In this document: positions 9,260 through 16,593 of the stretch, piece after piece
Layout: every line of letters begins with the position of its first letter
Position numbering within the stretch: position 1 is the stretch's first letter
Source: Acinetobacter sp. ANC 3929
Lineage (GTDB): Bacteria > Pseudomonadota > Gammaproteobacteria > Pseudomonadales > Moraxellaceae
Assembly (NCBI RefSeq): GCF_000369405.1
Contig: NZ_KB849994.1
Location: 493,942 to 557,941 of the forward strand
Length of the DNA stretch: 64,000 nucleotides
Reading direction: 5' to 3'
Program-made: the position numbers and the translations under genes
The notes under the pieces: model-generated
Seen by the model: the letters and a program-made list of their open reading frames with translations, nothing else
Told to the model about the DNA's origin: nothing
Database searches by the model: none

Positions 9260-10177
9260 ATGTCAAAAGAAATCAGTATTCAAAATCTCAATGGTCAAGG
9301 TATTACACTTGCAGCAGTGATCAACTTTCCTCAAGGTTTTGATGAAAGCAAAACTTATCCTGCAATTGTAGTGAGTCATCCAGGCGGTGGTGTCAAAGAG
9401 CAAACTGCAGGTTTATATGCACGTAAGTTGGCTGAGCATGGTTTTGTAACGATTGCTTATGATGCATCTTATCAAGGCGCAAGTACTGGATTACCCCGCC
9501 AGTTAGAAAACCCATATGTTCGTACAGAAGATGTCAGTGCAGTGATTGATTATTTAACAACATTACCTTATGTCGACAATAACCGTATTGGTGCAATGGG
9601 TATTTGTGCCGGTGCAGGTTACACCGCAAATGCAGCAATCAATGATCGTCGTATTAAAGCTGTGGGCATGGTGAGCGCTGTGAACATTGGTTCAATGTTC
9701 CGTAATGGTTGGGAAAATACAGTCAAAGATGCAGATGCGATTCCGTATATTCAAGCTGGTTCAAATGCGCGTAGTGTAGATGCCAGTGGTGCTGAAATTG
9801 CCACAATTCCACTTGCACCTTTGAGAGAAGAGGATGCACCAAATGAAGAATTACGTGAAGCATGGGAGTATTACCATACCCCACGCGCAGAGCATCCAAA
9901 TGCACCAGGCTTTGCCACTACGCGTAGTTTAACTCAGATCATTACTTATGATGCTTATAACAAAGCTGAAGCTTTCTTCACCCAACCTTTATTGGCGATT
10001 GCAGGAAGTGTAGCGGGTAGTAAATGGATGAGTGAAGATTTAATTCATCGTGCGGCGAGTACCGATAAACAGCTTTATGTTGTGGTTGGCGCAAACCATA
10101 TGTCTCTCTACGATAAACTAAATTTTGTTGATGAAGCTGTTCAAGTGTTAGTAACCTTTTTTAGTACAAAGCTCTAA
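9260..10177 (+). CDS. Alpha/beta hydrolase 3 (dienelactone-hydrolase-like, Cys nucleophile)
   Basis: 305 residues, third and most diverged paralogue. The loop reads HPGGGVKEQTAGLYARKLAEHGF, and the elbow is G-I-C116-A-G. The C-terminal His is in GANHMSLYDK. The central lid region (PLREEDAPNEELREAWEYYHTPRAEHPNAPG) differs from the other two, suggesting another substrate. The AAGGAATATAAAA before ATG 9260 is a good ribosome binding site. It ends 15 bp before a strong terminator, closing the operon. Confidence 0.85.
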   Translation: MSKEISIQNLNGQGITLAAVINFPQGFDESKTYPAIVVSHPGGGVKEQTAGLYARKLAEHGFVTIAYDASYQGASTGLPRQLENPYVRTEDVSAVIDYLTTLPYVDNNRIGAMGICAGAGYTANAAINDRRIKAVGMVSAVNIGSMFRNGWENTVKDADAIPYIQAGSNARSVDASGAEIATIPLAPLREEDAPNEELREAWEYYHTPRAEHPNAPGFATTRSLTQIITYDAYNKAEAFFTQPLLAIAGSVAGSKWMSEDLIHRAASTDKQLYVVVGANHMSLYDKLNFVDEAVQVLVTFFSTKL

Positions 10178-10192
10178 TTGAAGCAGATTTTT

Positions 10193-10219
10193 AAAAAGAC
10201 AGGTATAGCCTGTCTTTTT
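10193..10219 (+). terminator. Intrinsic terminator of the hydrolase 2-3 operon
   Basis: AAAAAGACAGG and CCTGTCTTTTT form an 11-bp stem with a 5-nt loop and a U tail. It is symmetric and could also serve the convergent LysR gene ending at 10257. Confidence 0.88.
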
Positions 10220-10256
10220 ATGCCTCATTTTATTTAGCAGATGTTTGAATAGATAA

Positions 10257-11150
10257 TTACTGAGCCAGATGATTAATCAAGTAATCAATCGCCAGACGTG
10301 TTTTTAATGGCATATAAGCTAAACGGGGCCACACTACATGAATCGGAAAATAAACACTGGAAAACCGTGCCAAAACTTGAACTAAGCTTCCATCATGCAG
10401 TTCGTTATGAATGAGCCAATCGGGTAACCATGCAATACCATGATGGGCTAAAACAGTATGCTTAATTGCTTGCATATCATTTAACATGAATTTGGCATTT
10501 GGTTTGACCGCATAATCCTGTTTGTTTTCATCTTGTAGATACCACTTTTGCAAATGACCTGAATGGGGGTAAGCAATGGTTGTATGGGATTGAAGATCAT
10601 CAAGTGTATGTACTGGTCCTGATTTTTGCAGATATGTTGGTGTTGCACAGAGTAGCATTCGATGATCACCCAATTTTCTCGCAATTAAATGGCTGGTGTC
10701 AGCTAAAGTTCCGATACGGATGGCCAAATCAAACCCATCTTCGACCAGATCTATAGTTCGGTCATTCAAGGAAAGTTCAACCTGTAAATCTGGATGCTGT
10801 TGTGCCAGTTCGACCATCAGTGGGGCAATATAAAGCTGCCCAAACAGCACAGGCGCTGAAATTCTTAATAGACCTGTTGCACTAATCTTGCCTTGATCCA
10901 ATAAAGTTTCGGCAGTGTTGATTTCAGTAAGCGCGCGACGGCTATGCTCATAAAACAAAGTCCCTTCATCAGTTAGGCTCAGTGTTCGAGTGGTGCGTTT
11001 AAAGAGCGATACGCCTAAGCGCTCTTCTAGACGGGCAATACTTTTACTCACTGCCGAACGGGTGAGATGTAGTTGCTCTGCGGCATGACTAAAGTTGCCA
11101 GCCTCAACCACCGTTACAAAAATTGAAATCGTGCTGAGTTCAGTTTGCAT
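10257..11150 (-). CDS. LysR-family transcriptional regulator
   Basis: 297 residues: N-terminal winged helix-turn-helix (about 1-60, ..ESGNFSHAAEQLHLTRSAVSKSIARLEERLG) and a LysR substrate-binding domain. The HTH motif AAEQLHLTRSAVSKSIARLE is textbook for the family. It is transcribed divergently from azoR, with a 99-bp shared region holding an ATCAC-N5-GTGAT inverted repeat. LysR proteins usually control the divergent neighbour, so control of azoR in response to a quinone, azo or nitro compound is likely. The subclass resembles CrgA/AaeR-type regulators of oxidoreductases; the effector is unknown. Confidence 0.9.
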   Translation of the reverse strand: MQTELSTISIFVTVVEAGNFSHAAEQLHLTRSAVSKSIARLEERLGVSLFKRTTRTLSLTDEGTLFYEHSRRALTEINTAETLLDQGKISATGLLRISAPVLFGQLYIAPLMVELAQQHPDLQVELSLNDRTIDLVEDGFDLAIRIGTLADTSHLIARKLGDHRMLLCATPTYLQKSGPVHTLDDLQSHTTIAYPHSGHLQKWYLQDENKQDYAVKPNAKFMLNDMQAIKHTVLAHHGIAWLPDWLIHNELHDGSLVQVLARFSSVYFPIHVVWPRLAYMPLKTRLAIDYLINHLAQ

Positions 11151-11170
11151 GATTGTAGAATTTTAGGAAT

Positions 11171-11202
11171 CAATTAATTGAAATATTATCACTACTGGTG
11201 AT
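11171..11202. promoter_or_regulatory. Candidate LysR binding region between lysR and azoR
   Basis: Two adjacent dyads: CAATTAATTG (11171-11180) and ATCAC-TACTG-GTGAT (11188-11202). The latter fits the 15-bp LysR-type interrupted palindrome. Position between the divergent starts is as expected for a LysR target. Function inferred. Confidence 0.5.
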
Positions 11203-11249
11203 TTAGTTGTAGTAGTAACATGTCTCCATTAAAGATTTGGAGAACGAAC

Positions 11250-11846
11250 ATGGCTAAAGTGTTGGTATTGAAATCAAGTATTATGGGTGATGATTCTCAG
11301 ACTAGTCGTTTGATTCATGCATTTCTGCAACAACGTGCTGAAAGTGGCTTACAAGATGACATCATTATTCGTGACTTGGCAAAATTAAATCTGCCTGTAC
11401 TTGATGCCGAGATTTTCCAAGCGTTACGCGGCGCAGAAAATGTCGCTGAACCCATTCAAAAAATTATTCAATTATCTGATGAATTAATCGCAGAGTTAAA
11501 AGCCGCAGATCTGTTGTTGATCGGTGCGCCAATGTACAACCTGAATGTTCCGACACAACTAAAAAACTGGTTTGACTTGGTTGCTCGTGCTCGTCATACC
11601 TTTAGATATACGGAAACCTATCCGCAAGGCTTAGTAGAGGGTGTAAAAGCAATTGTGATGAGTAGTCGAGGTGGTGTGCATCTAGGACAAGTGACGGATG
11701 CTGTAACACCTTACCTGAATGCTGTTTTAGGTTTGATGGGAATTCATGAGGTTGAGTTTGTATATGCAGAAGGTTTAGATATGTCTGCTTTAAGAGAGGA
11801 TGCACTCAAAGGTGCATATCAAAAAGCCCAACAAGTCGCTATTTAA
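11250..11846 (+). CDS. azoR: FMN-dependent NADH-azoreductase
   Basis: 198 residues from ATG 11250, which follows TTTGGAGAACGAAC; an upstream in-frame ATG at 11220 lacks a ribosome binding site. Flavodoxin-like fold closely matching E. coli AzoR: AKVLVLKSSI at the start, SDELIAELKAADLLLIGAPMYNLNVPTQLKNWFDLVARARHTFRYTE for the FMN-binding site, and SSRGGVHLG. The homodimer reduces azo compounds and quinones with NADH, giving two-electron quinone detoxification. It fits the electrophile-handling theme of the neighbouring flavin oxidoreductase and hydrolases. Confidence 0.93.
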   Translation: MAKVLVLKSSIMGDDSQTSRLIHAFLQQRAESGLQDDIIIRDLAKLNLPVLDAEIFQALRGAENVAEPIQKIIQLSDELIAELKAADLLLIGAPMYNLNVPTQLKNWFDLVARARHTFRYTETYPQGLVEGVKAIVMSSRGGVHLGQVTDAVTPYLNAVLGLMGIHEVEFVYAEGLDMSALREDALKGAYQKAQQVAI

Positions 11847-11876
11847 CTTCGTACCCTTTACTGCTGATCTTGGCAG

Positions 11877-11913
11877 AATCGGGCAATCAGGTGCCTGGTT
11901 GTCCGATTTTTTC
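11877..11913 (+). terminator. Intrinsic terminator between convergent azoR and NmrA-like gene
   Basis: AATCGGGCAATCAGG pairs with CCTGGTTGTCCGATT (one mismatch region) and is followed by T6. It lies between azoR and the convergent gene ending at 11918. Confidence 0.75.
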
Positions 11914-11917
11914 ATAT

Positions 11918-12553
11918 TTACATAAAATAAGGACGATTTGCATCTGTATTGGGTTTGTTCACCCCTAAGTTATCCCGAGATGCAAAGCTTGGTGTCTGAA
12001 TGATTTTGACCACTAGGGCTGCGACACTTTTACGTGAAACAACCGTCCCTTTAAAGTCTTTATCACGGTCAGTGGTTTCATAATCAATTTCATCTTCGTC
12101 CATGAGCCATGCTGCACGTAAAATACTATAGTCTAGATCAGAGGCTTCTAATAAATCTGCTGCTTTACGATACGGGCCAAGATAAGTACCAATTTCTTGG
12201 TGATTCCATTCGCCAAATTTACCTTTAACTTCATCATAGATGCCTAGTGAATTAATCAAAATAATCCGTTGAACGCCTGCTGCGTGCATGGCTACAATAA
12301 TATTTTGAGTTTGTGCTTCTAATTCTCCCGCCAAGTTTGCATAAACAATATCTTGACCTTGAACGGCTTGCTTCAGTTGTTCTAAATTTAAAACATCACC
12401 TTGAATAATTGTGGCATTTGTAGGCAGACTGATCGGCAGTTTTTTGGTATCGCGAACAAACAGGGTTTGGGTGAGTTCAGGCTCATTTGCCAGCATCTGA
12501 ATTGCCCATATCGCAATCTGTCCAGTTGCACCGAGAATTAATACTTTTTTCAT
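11918..12553 (-). CDS. NmrA/atypical SDR family NAD(P)-binding protein
   Basis: 211 residues from ATG 12553, preceded by AAAGGTCGTTCAA; a longer reading from 12574 has no ribosome binding site. The N-terminus [20 protein letters not shown] is a Rossmann dinucleotide-binding motif (GxxGxxG form). Later segments ([38 protein letters not shown]) match the atypical short-chain dehydrogenase or NmrA-like group. The catalytic YxxxK of classical SDRs is not evident ([13 protein letters not shown] is the nearest), so it may be a redox sensor or oxidoreductase. Its upstream region carries a degenerate version of the 21-bp paired box. Confidence 0.82.
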   Translation of the reverse strand: MKKVLILGATGQIAIWAIQMLANEPELTQTLFVRDTKKLPISLPTNATIIQGDVLNLEQLKQAVQGQDIVYANLAGELEAQTQNIIVAMHAAGVQRIILINSLGIYDEVKGKFGEWNHQEIGTYLGPYRKAADLLEASDLDYSILRAAWLMDEDEIDYETTDRDKDFKGTVVSRKSVAALVVKIIQTPSFASRDNLGVNKPNTDANRPYFM

Positions 12554-12619
12554 TTTGAACGACCTTTTATCCAAAACAGTCTACTTTTAAGCGGACTTGT
12601 CTTTATCTTTGATGTTTTT

Positions 12620-12676
12620 ATTTAAACGTAAATCTATCGTGCCGCTTGACCTGAAATGCTCAGTTGTTTGCCTAAT
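12620..12676 (-). promoter_or_regulatory. Degenerate paired-box promoter of the NmrA-like gene
   Basis: On the plus strand TTGACCTGA (12646-12654) and TTGCCTAAT (12668-12676) resemble the inverted form of the AATAGGCAA box; their CCT cores are 21 bp apart. TTAAAT on the minus strand (12625-12620) is at the -10 distance seen in the other copies. Weaker than the other three; inference only. Confidence 0.4.
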
Positions 12677-12757
12677 TTGATTAACTTGATTTTTCAAAAT
12701 GTGCAATAAAAAAGCCTCATATGTAAATGAGGCTATCCATAGATCGATATTATTTAA

Positions 12758-13879
12758 TTAGCGGATATTCTTCCACCATTGTTTAAATGCTTGTTGATCA
12801 TTATCCAGTTCAACCAATTCACCAATCATTGGGGTTGCCAGCCGATAATTTCGTGTGCTTGAGTATTCTGTAATACGGGTGATTGGTTCATACCATGCAT
12901 GCTTGGCCAGACTGAATTTTGAGTGATGCACAGGAATCATATTGCGTGCATTCAGTTCTTCTGTGGCTTGAGCCACTTCATCTGGATGGCAATGTACTGA
13001 ACGCCAAGCAGCATCATATTGACCATTTTCCATCAAAGCCCAATCAAAAGGCCCATATTTCTTTCCAATCTCAAGAAAGTGTTTGTCATAGCCGCCATCA
13101 CCTGTATAGAAGATCTTTTTATGAGGGGACTGAATGACAAATGAGACCCAAAGATTTTTTCCGCCATCAAAAGCACGTCGAGAATCGTGGTGTGTTGTCT
13201 CGGTGATGATAGTAATGCCATCATCAAATTCAATGCGATCACCCCAATCTCTTTCGATCAGCTTATCTTTTGGATACCCCCAATATTCAAAGTGTTCACC
13301 TACACCTAAACCTGTAATGACGTATTTGACTTTGTCTTTCAGTTTGAGTGTGGTTTCGTAATCTAGATGATCATAGTGATCATGTGAGATTAGCAAATAA
13401 TCTATCTCTGGTAAGTCTTCCACCGTATAGATATCTGTTCCTTTATAAGCACGTGTACCCCAAGGAAAAGGGGATGCTTTACCACTCATCACTGGATCAA
13501 TCAAAAACCTCTTGCCATGGAGCTGCATAAATACAGAAGAATGGCCAAACCAGATGATGACATCTTGTTGTGGATTCAGTGCTTTCAGGTTGGTTTTAAC
13601 CGAAGGGATTGGATCGATTGGGTTGCGATGCGGAATGGTTTTAATAAATGTTTTATAGAGTTCTACAGCGATACTTGAGCCTTCACTCATTCCCGATTTC
13701 TCGATGAGATTGCGGAATTGGCCTTGTCGATAATTGGAAGAACTCTCGATTAATTGTAGGCGTTTACCAGAAGGAATTTTACCAAAGAGGGGTTGTTGGG
13801 TATACATGGCACTGCTAACAATGAGCAGAACGACAGCGATAGCAAAAAGAATAAGCATAGATAGCATCAACCTTTTCAT
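12758..13879 (-). CDS. Membrane-anchored MBL-fold hydrolase (NAPE-PLD/UlaG-like)
   Basis: 373 residues from ATG 13879; a TTG-initiated extension to 13921 is possible but would overlap the promoter. A hydrophobic N-terminal segment (MLSMLILFAIAVVLLIVSSA) predicts a signal anchor or uncleaved signal. The metallo-beta-lactamase motif SHDHYDHLD (around residue 166) is complete, with further ligands in TTHHDS, TGDGGYD and PVHHSKF. The closest known group is N-acyl-phosphatidylethanolamine phospholipase D-like and UlaG-like Zn hydrolases. The promoter at 13933-13989 carries the same paired AraC-type boxes as the hydrolases 4 to 9 kb away, so it probably belongs to that regulon. Confidence 0.86.
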   Translation of the reverse strand: MKRLMLSMLILFAIAVVLLIVSSAMYTQQPLFGKIPSGKRLQLIESSSNYRQGQFRNLIEKSGMSEGSSIAVELYKTFIKTIPHRNPIDPIPSVKTNLKALNPQQDVIIWFGHSSVFMQLHGKRFLIDPVMSGKASPFPWGTRAYKGTDIYTVEDLPEIDYLLISHDHYDHLDYETTLKLKDKVKYVITGLGVGEHFEYWGYPKDKLIERDWGDRIEFDDGITIITETTHHDSRRAFDGGKNLWVSFVIQSPHKKIFYTGDGGYDKHFLEIGKKYGPFDWALMENGQYDAAWRSVHCHPDEVAQATEELNARNMIPVHHSKFSLAKHAWYEPITRITEYSSTRNYRLATPMIGELVELDNDQQAFKQWWKNIR

Positions 13880-13932
13880 TTGAGCATTCGATACAACATT
13901 AATAAAAAGTAAAAGCGACAAAATGATGAAAT

Positions 13933-13989
13933 ATTGTCTAAAAGTCGACGAATGAAAACTTGCCTATTGCTGCTGAATATTTGCCTAAA
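13933..13989 (-). promoter_or_regulatory. Paired-box promoter of the MBL-fold hydrolase
   Basis: Read on the minus strand, TTTAGGCAA (13989-13981) and AATAGGCAA (13968-13960) are direct repeats with a 21-bp period. A -10-like GACAAT lies at 13938-13933, the same 22-nt offset after the proximal box as in the two hydrolase promoters. This places the third box pair on the opposite strand, oriented correctly towards its own gene. Confidence 0.72.
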
Positions 13990-14139
13990 CTAACGAGAAG
14001 TGATTTTTGATCATGCAATTGGATTTGTATTGATGTGATTGAGCAAAAGGAAGCCATTTAGAGAGACTGGGTTTATGCTAGACTATGAGGACATTACAGT
14101 CATGACAATGGCTGTAAGTTTACAGAACGAGTAGGTAAG

Positions 14140-14787
14140 ATGATTGGGCAGCAGAGAAACATACTAGCAACTTTGGGAATCGATGTTTGGATTCCTAGGG
14201 AAGTCGTGTGTCAAAAAAATACTGCACCCAGTCTATGGCGAGATCAAGTGGTTGATGAGGTTTCGCAATCGACAGTACTTGCGTTTGATCCAGCACCGAT
14301 TGTTCAAGATATTCCTGTTACGCCAGTACATACGCCACCGATCACTGAAATTGAAAGTCCTCAACAAGTCAAGGCTGTTGCAGAACCTGTTGCTAAAGTA
14401 GCTGCGGTTGAAAAAGAACAGATTGTTATTACGGCTCAGATTCAGGCGCTTGAACTGCAAATGTACGTTTTGGAAAACTGTGCCATTTTATTAGAAAGCA
14501 GTCAGTTGAATGGTGCACAACACCAGTTGTGGCAAAATATTCAAAAGGCAAGGCTAGGTCAGTACGCAGAGTTGAAATGGCCATTTCCGTTGGCTGCTTT
14601 TCAGGAAAGTCGAGGACTCTCTTCCTATATTCAAGGTTTTATTGATGCCACCGCAACCAATAAAAAGATATTATGCTTAGGTCAACTGGACTTTATCCAG
14701 CATTCTAATATATTACATTTAGCGAGTTTAGAAGAAATGATTGCTCAACCGTTATTGAAAAGACGATTGTGGCAACTTATGCAATAA
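14140..14787 (+). CDS. Uncharacterised protein, possible DNA polymerase III psi-like
   Basis: 215 residues, not confidently recognised. Three parts: an N-terminal segment (1-25) QQRNILATLGIDVWIPREVV, a low-complexity Pro/Val/Glu-rich linker (about 45-90), and a C-terminal alpha/beta domain (about 95-215) ending LASLEEMIAQPLLKRRLWQLM. The order 'R..L..LGI..W..R' then a variable part then a domain ending with a short helix before LW resembles E. coli HolD (psi), whose N-terminal peptide binds chi/tau-complex partners. That is a remote, by-eye similarity. It is 16 bp upstream of the 2-hydroxyacid dehydrogenase and probably co-transcribed. Confidence 0.5.
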   Translation: MIGQQRNILATLGIDVWIPREVVCQKNTAPSLWRDQVVDEVSQSTVLAFDPAPIVQDIPVTPVHTPPITEIESPQQVKAVAEPVAKVAAVEKEQIVITAQIQALELQMYVLENCAILLESSQLNGAQHQLWQNIQKARLGQYAELKWPFPLAAFQESRGLSSYIQGFIDATATNKKILCLGQLDFIQHSNILHLASLEEMIAQPLLKRRLWQLMQ

Positions 14788-14803
14788 AGATCGGAATTTA
14801 ATA

Positions 14804-15769
14804 ATGAAGAAAGTCGTTGTATTCAGTCAAATAGATCAGGATGTTTTAGCGAAGTTAAAGCAAGATTATCAGGTGGTGGTCCTTAACCCGAAGCTTGGTG
14901 ACATCAACGAGCAGATTCGAACGGAAGTTGTTGATGCTGATGCCATGATTGGCGCAGGGCGTTTATTGAATGAAAGTAATTTAGCCCCAGCACAAAAACT
15001 AAAAGTCATTTCTACCGTTTCCGTTGGCTATGATAACTACGATGTCGACTATCTCAATCAAAAGAAAATTTGGCTTGCCAATACCCCACACGTACTGACA
15101 GAAACGACTGCTGATCTTGCCTTTACATTATTGCTCAGTGCCGCACGTAAAATTCCGTCTTTAGATGCATGGACCAAGCAAGGTCAATGGAAACGCACGG
15201 TATCGACTGAACAATTCGGTGTAGATGTGTTTGGGAAAACCTTAGGCATCATTGGTTTGGGAAATATTGGTGCTGCGATTGCCCGTCGTGGTTTCTATGG
15301 TTTCAATATGAATATTTTGTACCATAATCGCCGTGAAAAAATCGAAATTGCACAAGCCTTTAATGCCCAATATCGTGACTTGGATCAGTTGTTGCAACAG
15401 TCTGATTTTATTGTGGTTGCAGTTGATTTAAATACTGAATCTAAGGCACTGATTGGTGTAGAAGAATTTGATTTGATGCAGAAGCATGCGGTATTTGTGA
15501 ATATTGCGCGTGGTTCGGTTGTCGATGAAAATGCATTGATTGAAGCATTGCAGCAAAACAAAATCTTTGCTGCTGGGTTGGATGTATATACCAAAGAACC
15601 TTTGCAAAACTCACCTTTATTCGAACTACCAAACGCAGTCACAGTACCGCATTTGGGCTCGGCAACCGCAGAAACACGTAAAAAGATGGTTGATCTTGCT
15701 TATCAAAATCTGATGGATGCCTTAGAAGATCGAACCCCACGTTATCTGGTCAATCCAAAGTTTGAATAA
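14804..15769 (+). CDS. ghrB: D-2-hydroxyacid dehydrogenase, glyoxylate/hydroxypyruvate reductase B type
   Basis: 321 residues, NAD(P)-dependent D-isomer-specific 2-hydroxyacid dehydrogenase. Visible: SVGYDNYDVDYLNQKKIWLANTPHVLTETTADLAFTLLL in the catalytic domain, GLGNIGAAIARR for the Rossmann cofactor loop, and the catalytic triad Arg in NIARGSVVDE, Glu in LDVYTKEPL and His in PHLGSATAETR. Length and motifs match E. coli GhrB, which reduces glyoxylate, hydroxypyruvate and 2-ketogluconate in the cytoplasm. The exact substrate cannot be fixed from sequence. Confidence 0.88.
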   Translation: MKKVVVFSQIDQDVLAKLKQDYQVVVLNPKLGDINEQIRTEVVDADAMIGAGRLLNESNLAPAQKLKVISTVSVGYDNYDVDYLNQKKIWLANTPHVLTETTADLAFTLLLSAARKIPSLDAWTKQGQWKRTVSTEQFGVDVFGKTLGIIGLGNIGAAIARRGFYGFNMNILYHNRREKIEIAQAFNAQYRDLDQLLQQSDFIVVAVDLNTESKALIGVEEFDLMQKHAVFVNIARGSVVDENALIEALQQNKIFAAGLDVYTKEPLQNSPLFELPNAVTVPHLGSATAETRKKMVDLAYQNLMDALEDRTPRYLVNPKFE

Positions 15770-15873
15770 TTGCTTACAATGCTGACAACTTGATTGCTGC
15801 ATTATTGTGCGAGTCCATCTTTTTAAGCTGATTAATATTGGTACACTTGCGCCCTTTGTGATTTCGTGTCGGG

Positions 15874-16467
15874 GTGTCTGTGTTCGAGAAATTAGCTGAG
15901 CAAAGTTTGGGCTTGATGGGATGGGAAATTGACAATCATTGGGATTTAGATATCGATCAATGTGTCATGATTGCCGCACCACATACCAGCAATTGGGATG
16001 CTTTATATGCGCGTTTGGCATTAAAAGCATTGGGCGTGAATGTGCGCCTGACCATTAAAGACAGCTATATGAAACTTCCATTTGGCCCATTTGTACGTGC
16101 TATGGGAGGTATCGGGATCGATCGCAGTATTAAACAACAAGGGCAAGAGCGACCGAGTATGGTTCAGCTCATGACCGACTTGTTTAAAACACATCCTAAA
16201 CTGGTGATGTTGGTGACGCCTGAGGGAACACGTGCCAAACAAGAACAGTGGAAAACTGGTTTTTATCATGTGGCAGTCGCTGCAGGTGTACCCATTGCGC
16301 TCGCGTATATGGACTATGCCAAGAAAAAAACTGGCGTTGGAAAAATTGTTTATCCTACAGGCGACTATGAAAAAGATATGACTGAAATTATGTCTTTCTA
16401 TGCTGAAATTAATGCCAAATTCCCTGAAAATTTTAGTGTAGATCAGCGTTACATCGCGAACAAATAA
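15874..16467 (+). CDS. 1-acylglycerol-3-phosphate acyltransferase-like (PlsC family) protein
   Basis: 197 residues. The acyltransferase HX4D motif is HTSNWD (near residue 34) and the second motif PEGTR is near residue 115. It is shorter than PlsC and lacks clear membrane helices, placing it among the soluble or peripheral lysophospholipid acyltransferase-like proteins. It probably transfers an acyl chain to a lysophospholipid or related lipid at the membrane surface. The start is GTG 15874 or GTG 15880; a GGGG stretch precedes. A terminator follows at 16496. Confidence 0.82.
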   Translation: MSVFEKLAEQSLGLMGWEIDNHWDLDIDQCVMIAAPHTSNWDALYARLALKALGVNVRLTIKDSYMKLPFGPFVRAMGGIGIDRSIKQQGQERPSMVQLMTDLFKTHPKLVMLVTPEGTRAKQEQWKTGFYHVAVAAGVPIALAYMDYAKKKTGVGKIVYPTGDYEKDMTEIMSFYAEINAKFPENFSVDQRYIANK

Positions 16468-16495
16468 TTTAAGTCACTTGCAAAAAACATAAATT

Positions 16496-16518
16496 AAGGC
16501 AGGATTTTCCTGCCTTTT
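16496..16518 (+). terminator. Intrinsic terminator after the acyltransferase gene
   Basis: AAGGCAGGA, a 3-nt loop, TCCTGCCTT and a short T run form a stable 9-bp hairpin. Confidence 0.82.
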
Positions 16519-16593
16519 ATAACACTTTGTTGCAAATTTCTCCTTTTTTCAATGCTATAGTGAATTTCTTTATTAAAATCATAGAGAAACCGC

